DNA of 8,304 bases from Actinomycetes bacterium. GTDB lineage: Bacteria; Actinomycetota; Actinomycetes; Prado026. Location of the stretch: positions 1 through 8,304 of the forward strand of contig JALOLN010000082.1 in the NCBI GenBank assembly GCA_025455945.1. Direction: 5' to 3'. The translations under genes were made by a program, and so were the position numbers. Numbering within the stretch: the stretch's first letter is position 1; every line of letters begins with the position of its first letter. Positions 1 through 5,261 of this stretch are shown in pieces. The notes under the pieces were generated by a model. It saw only the letters and a program-made list of their open reading frames with translations. It had not been told where the DNA came from and did no database searches.

Positions 1-1017
1 AACCACCGAGAACTCCCCGCGGGCCACGAGCGTCGCTCCGGCCCGGGCGCGCCCGCGCACGCCGACGCCGTCCCGCCCGGCGGCATACCAGCCGGTGACC
101 ACCTTGGTGCCCGCGCCGACGAGGGCCAGCAGCGCCGCCGTCGGCAGGACCGGGACGATGTCGGCCGGGGCCACCTGCAGCCCGAAGGACAGGAAGAAGA
201 TCGCGGCGAACAGGTCCCTCAGCGGGGTCAGGACCCGCCGGGCCCGCCGGGCCGTCTCGCCGGGGATGGCCAGGCCGACGAGGAACGCGCCCACGGCCGC
301 CGAAGCCCCCACCCAGTGGGTCAGGCCGGCCACGAGCAGGGTGAGGCCGAGCACCCGCAGCAGGACCTGCTCGTCGTCCTCGTGGCCCAGCAGCCGCCCG
401 AGCGGCTCCCCGAAGCGGTAGGCGGCAACGAGCACGAACACGACCACGGAGACGGCCGCGATGGCCCCCAAGATCGCCCGGTCGGCGCCGCCGCCGGTGA
501 GCAGGACGGCGAGGATCGGCAGGTACAGCGCCATCGCGACGTCTTCCAGCACGAGCACGGACAGCACGGCCGGGGTCTCCCGGTACCCGGTGCGACGCAG
601 GTCGCTGAGCAGTCGCGCGGCGATGCCCGAGGACGAGACCCACGTGACGCCGGCGAGGGCGAGGCAGGCCGGCCACGCCAGGCCCAGCAGGACACCGGCG
701 AGGTACCCCGGTACGGCGTTGAGGACCAGGTCGACCAGCCCGCTGGGCGCGTGCCGCCGCATCGCGGCCGAGAACTCCGCGGCGGAGAACTCCAGGCCGA
801 GCAGGAGCAGCAGCAGCAGGACCCCGACCTCGGCCGTCGCGGTCACGAAGGGCTCGGTGGCGTCGACGTCAGCCAGCCCCCCGTTGCCCAGGAAGAGCCC
901 GGCGAGGAGGAACAACGGGACCGGGGACAGCCCCAGGCGTCGTCCGAACGTGCCCAGCACCCCGAGGAGGACGAGGAGCAGGCCCAGCTCGACGAGGAAC
1001 TGCCCGACCTCGTCCAT
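1..1017 (-). CDS. khtU: CPA2 cation/proton antiporter, KhtU/Kef-like (partial, C-terminus outside window)
   Basis: This inner-membrane monovalent cation (K+ or similar)/H+ exchanger of the CPA2 family is read from ATG at 1017 to the left edge: 339 residues of a usual 380-400. Nearly the whole chain is alternating hydrophobic spans. Family landmarks seen are a GLEFS segment after a seven-Leu run (residues 67-79), VSSSGIAARLL (127-137), LVLEDVAMALYLP (155-167), GAFLVGLAIPG (243-253), FFLSFGLQ (274-281) and ARGEFSVV at the cut edge (332-339), which matches the conserved GEFSxV near the end of Kef-type exchangers. The pair Glu159-Asp160 sits where KefB/KefC have Gln-Asp. The start is four bases after the stop of the upstream regulatory gene with no clear Shine-Dalgarno, so it is probably translationally coupled. 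A KhtT-like partner just upstream favours KhtU/AmhT-type function over a stand-alone Na+/H+ exchanger. The actual cation is inferred, not shown. Confidence 0.9.
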   Translation of the reverse strand, partial: MDEVGQFLVELGLLLVLLGVLGTFGRRLGLSPVPLFLLAGLFLGNGGLADVDATEPFVTATAEVGVLLLLLLLGLEFSAAEFSAAMRRHAPSGLVDLVLNAVPGYLAGVLLGLAWPACLALAGVTWVSSSGIAARLLSDLRRTGYRETPAVLSVLVLEDVAMALYLPILAVLLTGGGADRAILGAIAAVSVVVFVLVAAYRFGEPLGRLLGHEDDEQVLLRVLGLTLLVAGLTHWVGASAAVGAFLVGLAIPGETARRARRVLTPLRDLFAAIFFLSFGLQVAPADIVPVLPTAALLALVGAGTKVVTGWYAAGRDGVGVRGRARAGATLVARGEFSVV

Positions 1018-1021
1018 GGTG

Positions 1022-1501
1022 TCAGCCGGCGACGATCCTGCGGACGGCCTCGATGCCGGTCGCGGTGCCGATGACGACGAGGGAGTCTCCGCCGCGCAAC
1101 ACCTCCTGTGGGCCGGGGGAGGCGATGACGTCGTCCGCGCGGACGACGGCGACGATCGACGCGCCGGTCCGGGTGCGGGCCTGCGTGGCGCCCAGCGGGG
1201 CTCCATCGAACCGCGACCCGGCCGGGACGGCCACGGTCGCCGCGGCCAGCCCGGGGACCTCCCGTGTGAGGTCGGCGAAGCGCTCCGTGATCCGAGGGGC
1301 GCCGAGGATCTCCGCCACGGTGTCCGCCTCCTCACGGGTCAGCACGGCGAGGGTCTCGCAGGCGTCGGGGTCGGCGATGCCGTAGCGGACGAACTCGAAG
1401 CGGCCGTCGCGGTAGGAGACGACGCCCACCCGGGCTCCCTCGGCGGTCACGAACTCGTAGCGCACCCCGACGCCGGGCAGCAGCACCTCGATCACGTCCA
1501 C
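1022..1501 (-). CDS. khtT: KhtT/AmhM-like regulatory subunit of K+/H+ antiporter, TrkA-C (RCK_C) domain
   Basis: This is a cytoplasmic regulator of the adjacent antiporter (159 aa). The N-terminal half has the KhtT/AmhM-type pattern: LPGVGVRYEFVT (residues 8-19) followed by a short beta-rich module with YRDGRFEFVRY. A LTREEADTVAEILG helix links to a C-terminal TrkA_C/RCK_C domain from about residue 75, recognisable by VPAGSRFDG, LGATQARTRTGASIVAVVR and VLRGGDSLVVIGT. In studied relatives this domain binds a small ligand (c-di-AMP for Bacillus KhtT) and gates the exchanger; ligand binding here is inference. Translation starts at GTG 1501, 15 bases after the NUDIX stop, with a GAGG/AGGA purine stretch upstream. 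An ATG eight bases earlier lies in another frame. The gene ends four bases before the antiporter ATG, so the two are surely cotranscribed. Length and domain order are normal for the family. Confidence 0.87.
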   Translation of the reverse strand: MDVIEVLLPGVGVRYEFVTAEGARVGVVSYRDGRFEFVRYGIADPDACETLAVLTREEADTVAEILGAPRITERFADLTREVPGLAAATVAVPAGSRFDGAPLGATQARTRTGASIVAVVRADDVIASPGPQEVLRGGDSLVVIGTATGIEAVRRIVAG

Positions 1502-1516
1502 GGGGTCATCCTGCCC

Positions 1517-2068
1517 TCAGCCGGCCGTGCGCCGGGCCGCGGCCACCAGCGCCCGCACCGAGGGGTCGGTGCCGGCGGGCAGGTCGTCGACGGCGAACCA
1601 GCGGACGTCGTGGGACTCCGTGCTCGTGCTGGGGCTGGCGCCGGGGGGCGCCACCGCGAGGTACTGGACGTCGAGGTGGCGCTCCACCCGCCCGGGATCG
1701 CAGGGGGCGGGGTGGGCGTCCAGGCGGACCGGACGGTCGCCCACCAGCGCCAGGCCGGCGACGCCGCTCTCCTCCGTCGCCTCACGCAGGGCGGTGCCGG
1801 CGAGGGTGCGGTCCGTCGGCTCGAGGTGGCCGCCGAACTGCAGCCAGCGGCCCACCTTGCGGTGCAGGCCGAGCAGGACGGCGGTCCGGTCGGCGTGCAG
1901 CACCAGGGCGCTGGCGGTGAGGTGGTCCGGGGCGCAGCTGCGCCACCCGGCGTCCGGGTGGGCCCGCAGGTAGGCGAGGAACTGCCGCCGCAGCGCCTCC
2001 TGGCCGGGGTCGTCCGGCACCAGGGCCGCGAGCACCCTCAGGGCGTCGGCGTGCAGCGCCCCGGTCAC
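1517..2068 (-). CDS. NUDIX hydrolase
   Basis: This is a probable nucleoside-diphosphate-X hydrolase of 183 aa, acting in the cytoplasm on an unknown substrate. Residues 1-45 form a helical N-terminal extension (ALHADALRVLAAL...LRAHPDAGWRSC) typical of a common actinobacterial NUDIX subgroup. The fold begins near DHLTASALVLH (48-58). The Nudix signature lies at 79-103: GGHLEP, then REATEESGV with the Mg2+-binding Arg95-Glu96 and Glu99-Glu100. The spacing is the GGHxEP variant, so the glutamate normally seven residues before the Arg-Glu pair is an arginine here. The start is GTG 2068: its GTGA overlaps the TGA of the upstream zincin gene by four bases, implying translational coupling; no good Shine-Dalgarno is seen. 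Longer in-frame starts would run into the zincin coding region and give low-complexity Gly/Arg/Pro sequence, so I reject them. It is the second gene of the minus-strand operon. Confidence 0.88.
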   Translation of the reverse strand: MTGALHADALRVLAALVPDDPGQEALRRQFLAYLRAHPDAGWRSCAPDHLTASALVLHADRTAVLLGLHRKVGRWLQFGGHLEPTDRTLAGTALREATEESGVAGLALVGDRPVRLDAHPAPCDPGRVERHLDVQYLAVAPPGASPSTSTESHDVRWFAVDDLPAGTDPSVRALVAAARRTAG

Positions 2069-3369
2069 GTCGGAGGGTCGGTGGCCGCGGGCGGCTCCGG
2101 CGGGGCCTCGCCCGCGGACTCCAGCGCCGACAGGTCCAGCGGGGTGCGGGCCACGAACGACTGGGGGTCGTCGAGGTCGTCCGCGGTCGGCAGCAGGTCC
2201 GGGTGCTCCCACACGGCGTCCCGGCCGTCCACCCCGCGGGCCAGCCGCAGCTGGGCCCACAGCTCGGCCGCGTCACGCAGCCGACGGGGTCGCAGCTCCA
2301 GGCCGACGAGCGTGGCGAAGGTCTGCTCTGCCGGGCCTCCGGTCGCCCGCGCGCGGCGGACGGTCTCGCGCAGTGCCACGGCCGAGGGCAGCGCGCCCGC
2401 GGCGTCGGTCACGACGGCGTCCACCCAGCCTTCGACGAGGGCGAGCAGGGTCTCGAGCCGGGACAGCGCCACCTGCTGCTCGGGGGTGTCGTGGGGCTCG
2501 AACAGCCCGGACGCCAACGCCTCCTGGATCGCCTCGGGGCGCTGGGGGTCGATCGACTGCATGACCTCCTCGATGCGCGCGGTGTCGACGGAGATGCCCC
2601 GGGCGTAGTCCTCGACCGCGCCGAACAGCGCCGCCGGCAGCCAGGACACGTGGGCGAACAGCCGCTGGTGGGCGCACTCGCGCAGGGCGAGGTAGAGGCG
2701 GACCTCGTCGGCGGGGACGCCGAGCCCGGCGCCGAAGGCCGCGACGTTCGCCGGCAGCAGCACCGCCCGCTCGGCCGGACCCAGCGGCAGGCCGACGTCC
2801 GCGGCCCCCACGACCTCCCCGGCGAGCAGCCCCAGGGCCTGGCCCACCTGAGTGCCGAACATGGCCCCGCCGAGCTGCCGGACCATCCCGAGCATCGGTC
2901 CGGCCATGGCCCGCATCTCCTCGGGCACCGCGGTCGTCGTGGCCGTCACGACCGTCTCCGCGACCGGGTCGACGAGGCGCCGCCAGGAGGCCAGGGTGCC
3001 CTCGACCCACTCCGCCCGGCTCCAGGCCACGGCCCCGCTGGTCCCGGCCGGCAGGGCGGTGACCGGGTCGAGCCAGACCTCGGCCAGGCGCACGGCGTCC
3101 TCGACCGCCCGGGCGTCCGCTGCCGACACCGACGCGTCGCCCGCGGCGGCCACGGCCTGCCGGGCGACGTCGCGGGCGAGGTCCCAGTTCACCGGCCCGG
3201 GGCCGGGGTTGGACAGCAGCCGGCCGAGCTGCTGGAGGGCCGCGCCGATGTCCTGGGTGCCGCCGGCGCCGAACAGGGCGGCGAACGGGTCCTGCGGCGC
3301 GCCCGGACCGCCGGGGCCGTCGTCGTCGCCCTCGCCGGGCGGGCCGAAGCCGAAGGGGAGATCGCTCAC
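2065..3369 (-). CDS. Zincin_2 / DUF2342 'zinc-dependent metalloprotease' family protein
   Basis: This 434-aa soluble protein belongs to the actinobacterial family PF10103 (Zincin_2, DUF2342), to which, from memory, M. tuberculosis Rv3195 belongs. It starts MSDLPFGFG, followed by a Gly/Asp-rich linker (11-27) and then DPFAALFG and the NPGPGPVNWDLARDVAR segment (54-70) typical of the family. Further landmarks are AGPMLGMVRQLGGAMFGTQVGQALG (156-180), LLPANV (204-209), ALRECAHQRLFAHVSWL (228-244), YARGISVD (255-262) and LLALVEGWVDAVV (308-320). The C-terminal tail from about 415 is Pro/Ala-rich. Peptidase activity is doubtful: the zinc motif HExxH is replaced by Arg230-Glu-Cys-Ala-His234, and no other HExxH exists in the chain. 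The GTG start at 3369 is chosen over an in-frame ATG at 3399 because a GAGGTG ribosome site precedes it and the MSDLPFGF beginning is family-like. It is the first gene of the minus-strand operon and overlaps the NUDIX start by four bases. Confidence 0.88.
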   Translation of the reverse strand: MSDLPFGFGPPGEGDDDGPGGPGAPQDPFAALFGAGGTQDIGAALQQLGRLLSNPGPGPVNWDLARDVARQAVAAAGDASVSAADARAVEDAVRLAEVWLDPVTALPAGTSGAVAWSRAEWVEGTLASWRRLVDPVAETVVTATTTAVPEEMRAMAGPMLGMVRQLGGAMFGTQVGQALGLLAGEVVGAADVGLPLGPAERAVLLPANVAAFGAGLGVPADEVRLYLALRECAHQRLFAHVSWLPAALFGAVEDYARGISVDTARIEEVMQSIDPQRPEAIQEALASGLFEPHDTPEQQVALSRLETLLALVEGWVDAVVTDAAGALPSAVALRETVRRARATGGPAEQTFATLVGLELRPRRLRDAAELWAQLRLARGVDGRDAVWEHPDLLPTADDLDDPQSFVARTPLDLSALESAGEAPPEPPAATDPPT

Positions 3370-3397
3370 GGGACACCTCGGGCAGGATGGGCGGGTC
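3370..3397. promoter_or_regulatory. Divergent intergenic gap between the two main operons
   Basis: Only 28 bases separate the zincin start (minus) from the SDR-like start (plus). They hold the zincin ribosome site and a weak GGATGG purine stretch ahead of the SDR ATG. No -10/-35 pair fits here, so the promoters of one or both operons must lie within what is called coding, most likely inside the first 130 bases of the SDR gene, which encode a low-complexity extension. The regulatory role is inferred from the divergent layout. Confidence 0.4.
3374..3379 (-). promoter_or_regulatory. Ribosome binding site of the zincin gene
   Basis: On the minus strand GAGGTG is followed by TCCC and then GTG at 3369. 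The good match to the anti-Shine-Dalgarno sequence at proper spacing supports GTG 3369 as the start rather than the in-frame ATG at 3399, which has no comparable site. Confidence 0.6.
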
Positions 3398-4567
3398 ATG
3401 GGGACCGACGACCACGCCGAGCAGCCCGTCGAGGGCGTCGCTCCCGGCGTCCACCGTAGCCGCGGCGGACGGCAGGACCGCCCGGCTCCGGCGACGGTTC
3501 GCTCACGGCGCAGCGCTGCGGGCCCGAGCATCGGCGTCGTCTACGCCGGCTCCGGACTCGGCCGGGCGCTCGCCACCCACCTGGTCGCCGACGGGGCCCG
3601 GGTGGTCGGCCTTGACGTCCGGCGCGGCGACGTCCCGGGGGTGACCTGGCGGGTCGGGGACCCGGCGCACCCGGACCTGGTGCGGCGGCTGGGCGGCCTC
3701 GACGTCCTCGTGCACCCCGCGGCCGAGACGGCGGGGGACGAGGACCGGCAGGGGCGGGCCGTCCGTCGGGTCCGGGCCTGCCAGACCGCGCTCACCGCGG
3801 CCGCAGCGGCCGGGGTCCCCCGCGTGGTCGTGGTCACCAGCGCGATGGTCTACGGCGCCCGCCCGGACAACCCGGTGCCCCTGGACGAGGACGCGCCGCT
3901 GCTGGCCGCGCCTGACGACTCGGTCGCCGGGGACCTGCTCGAGGTGGAGGAACTGGTCGCACGGGCCCGCGAGCTGCACCCCGGGCTGACGGTGACGGTG
4001 GTGCGTCCGGCCCTCGTGGTCGGCCCGGGGGTGGACACCTTCCGGACCCGGCACTTCGCCGCCCCCCGGCTGCTCGTGGTCAAGGACACGCGCCCCTTAT
4101 GGCAGTTCGCGCACGTCGACGACGTGGCGTCCGCAGTCGCCTGGTCGGCCCTCGGCCGGGTCGCCGGCGAGGTGCTGACGGTCGGCTGTGCGGGCTACCT
4201 CACCCAGGAGCAGGTGGAAGAGCACGTCGGGCTGGGCCGCATCGAGCTGCCCAGCCGGGTGGCCACTGCGACGGCCGAGCGTCTGCACCGGATCGGCGTG
4301 ACCGCTGCACCGGCCAGCGACCTGGCCTACTCGTCCTGGCCCTGGGTGGTGTCCTCGGCCCGGCTGCGCGCCGCGGGGTGGCGGCCGGCTTTCGACAACA
4401 GCGCCGCGCTGCAGGTGCTCCTCGAGGACGTCCGGGGCCGGTTCGCGGTGGGCGGTCGGCGGATGCCGGCCCGGGAGGCCGCCCTCGGCGCGGCGGGGAC
4501 GACGGTCGCCGTCCTGAGCACCGCCGCCGTCGTGCGGCAGGTGCGGCGGCAGCGCCGGGGCGGCTGA
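3398..4567 (+). CDS. Atypical extended SDR / NAD-dependent epimerase-like protein with degenerate active site
   Basis: This is a 389-aa Rossmann-fold protein of the extended SDR (epimerase/dehydratase) type. Residues 1-44 are a Pro/Arg/Gly-rich, apparently disordered extension. The first strand and glycine loop are IGVVYAGSGLGRALATHLV (45-63), then VVGLD (69-73) ending in the acidic residue that prefers NAD, GLDVLVHPAA (100-109), VVVVTSAMVYG (143-153), TVVRPALVVGPG (200-211) and QFAHVDDVASAV (236-247), the last a very typical epimerase motif. Two catalytic features are missing. The usual TG before the glycine loop is a single Tyr, and at the YxxxK position (aligned on LEVEELV, 181-187) there is Val176 and Leu180. 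Residues 361-379 are mildly hydrophobic and followed by RQVRRQRRGG, a possible C-terminal tail anchor. ATG 3398 is the only usable in-frame start before the fold. The next gene starts one base after its stop. It may be a cofactor-binding scaffold rather than an enzyme; the pathway is unknown. Confidence 0.8.
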   Translation: MGTDDHAEQPVEGVAPGVHRSRGGRQDRPAPATVRSRRSAAGPSIGVVYAGSGLGRALATHLVADGARVVGLDVRRGDVPGVTWRVGDPAHPDLVRRLGGLDVLVHPAAETAGDEDRQGRAVRRVRACQTALTAAAAAGVPRVVVVTSAMVYGARPDNPVPLDEDAPLLAAPDDSVAGDLLEVEELVARARELHPGLTVTVVRPALVVGPGVDTFRTRHFAAPRLLVVKDTRPLWQFAHVDDVASAVAWSALGRVAGEVLTVGCAGYLTQEQVEEHVGLGRIELPSRVATATAERLHRIGVTAAPASDLAYSSWPWVVSSARLRAAGWRPAFDNSAALQVLLEDVRGRFAVGGRRMPAREAALGAAGTTVAVLSTAAVVRQVRRQRRGG

Positions 4568-4568
4568 G

Positions 4569-5012
4569 ATGCCAGACTCCCCCCTCGTGGACCGGGTACG
4601 GCTGGTGGGGCTGCGGGAGTCGCCCCTGTCCGTCGGCGAGGTGCTCGAGGCCGTCGCGGACCCGGCGGCCGGGGGGACGGCGGTGTTCGTCGGGTCCGTG
4701 CGCGACGAGGACGGCGGCCGGCCGGTCGCGCGGCTGGCCTACTCCGCCCACCCCAGTGCCGCCGACCAGCTGGCCCGCGTGGCCGCCGAGTCCGCCCGGA
4801 CGCCCGGCGTCGTGGCCGTGGCCGCGGTGCACCGGCTCGGCGACCTCGCCGTCGGGGACCTCGCCGTGGTCGTGGCGGTGGCCTGCGGGCACCGCGGGCC
4901 GGCGTTCGACGTCGGCCGCGCCCTCATCGACGCGGTCAAGCACGAGGTGCCCATCTGGAAGCACCAGACCTTCGCCGACGGCAGCGAGGAGTGGGTCGGG
5001 GCCGAGTGCTGA
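4569..5012 (+). CDS. moaE: Molybdopterin synthase catalytic (large) subunit MoaE
   Basis: MoaE inserts dithiolene sulfur into precursor Z (cPMP) using the thiocarboxylated C-terminus of MoaD, giving molybdopterin in the cytoplasm. The 147-aa protein has usual length and landmarks: AVFVGSVRDEDGGRPVARLAY (38-58, normally FxGxVR...G..V..L.Y), AAVHRLGDLAVGDLAVVVAVACGHRGPAF (85-113) and IDAVKHEVPIWKH (120-132), with Lys124 and Lys131 matching the conserved active-site lysines. The E/K-rich end of the classical PIWKKE motif reads PIWKHQ, followed by FADGSEEWVG, common in actinobacterial homologues. It starts one base after the SDR-like stop (TGA-G-ATG), so it is cotranscribed and probably coupled. 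No moaD or other molybdenum-cofactor gene is in the window, so its small-subunit partner must be encoded elsewhere. Confidence 0.95.
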   Translation: MPDSPLVDRVRLVGLRESPLSVGEVLEAVADPAAGGTAVFVGSVRDEDGGRPVARLAYSAHPSAADQLARVAAESARTPGVVAVAAVHRLGDLAVGDLAVVVAVACGHRGPAFDVGRALIDAVKHEVPIWKHQTFADGSEEWVGAEC

Positions 5013-5030
5013 CGGCGGCTACCCTCGACG

Positions 5031-5037
5031 GGGGAGG
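5031..5037 (+). promoter_or_regulatory. Strong ribosome binding site ahead of the small membrane protein
   Basis: GGGGAGG at 5031-5037 is one of the best Shine-Dalgarno matches in the window. It lies five bases before ATG 5043, making that ATG a better start than the in-frame GTG at 5037, which overlaps the site itself. A TACCCT hexamer at 5020-5025 resembles an actinobacterial -10 box, but no -35 is evident. Confidence 0.55.
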
Positions 5038-5042
5038 TGGGC

Positions 5043-5261
5043 ATGCAGGCACTCGCCTGGTGGTTGATCCCGATCGTGGCGACGCTGGTCGCGGTCGGGT
5101 GGCTGTCCTTCCGCGCCCGGCCCCGCCCGCCCGTCGACCCCCACGACTCCCTGGAGGAGCGGGCCCGGTTCCGGGCCGCGATGGAGCGTCCGCTGGCCCC
5201 GCCGCGGCGTAGCGGCCCCCCGGCCGACGCCGCGCGGGACCAGGCCGCCGCGGATGGCTGA
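5043..5261 (+). CDS. Small single-pass membrane protein of unknown function
   Basis: This 72-aa protein belongs to no family I can name. Residues 3-22 (ALAWWLIPIVATLVAVGWLS) are a clear transmembrane helix, followed at once by basic residues (FRARPR), which predicts the N-terminus outside and the C-terminal tail in the cytoplasm. The tail contains DPHDSLEERARFRAAMERPL (34-53), an amphipathic charged helix, and ends in Pro/Ala-rich sequence. It begins 30 bases after moaE behind a strong ribosome site and overlaps the following PDZ/S16 peptidase start by eight bases, so it is probably coexpressed with that membrane-anchored peptidase. The GTG at 5037 would add two residues. The defined helix, ribosome site and overlap argue that it is a genuine gene and not a chance frame. 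A role as peptidase partner or substrate is speculation from position only. Confidence 0.75.
   Translation: MQALAWWLIPIVATLVAVGWLSFRARPRPPVDPHDSLEERARFRAAMERPLAPPRRSGPPADAARDQAAADG

Noticed and set aside
2069..2260. N-terminal extension of the NUDIX gene to an upstream ATG at 2260
   Set aside because: The extra 64 residues are Arg/Gly/Pro-rich, out-of-frame zincin sequence. GTG 2068 with its GTGA overlap gives the normal NUDIX subgroup start.
461..2608. Long plus-strand open frame (715 codons) opposite the antiporter, KhtT, NUDIX and zincin genes
   Set aside because: All four opposite-strand genes are recognised with intact motifs. This frame encodes Arg/Ser/Ala/Gly-rich sequence without a family signature.
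2852..3397. SDR-like frame extended upstream to an ATG at 2852
   Set aside because: This stretch is antisense to the conserved zincin core and gives Ser/Pro/Arg-rich sequence.
2203..3459. Plus-strand frame of 418 codons opposite the zincin gene
   Set aside because: It is a His/Gly/Arg-rich shadow of the zincin coding sequence with no ribosome site and no recognisable domain.
3370..3531. Longer zincin starts at ATG 3399 or ATG 3531
   Set aside because: The added residues are low-complexity and not family-like. The GAGGTG site points to GTG 3369.
5020..5025. TACCCT as a -10 box for an internal promoter ahead of the small membrane protein
   Set aside because: It fits TANNNT, but there is no -35, and the predicted start point would fall at the ribosome site. 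It is too weak to list as a promoter on its own.
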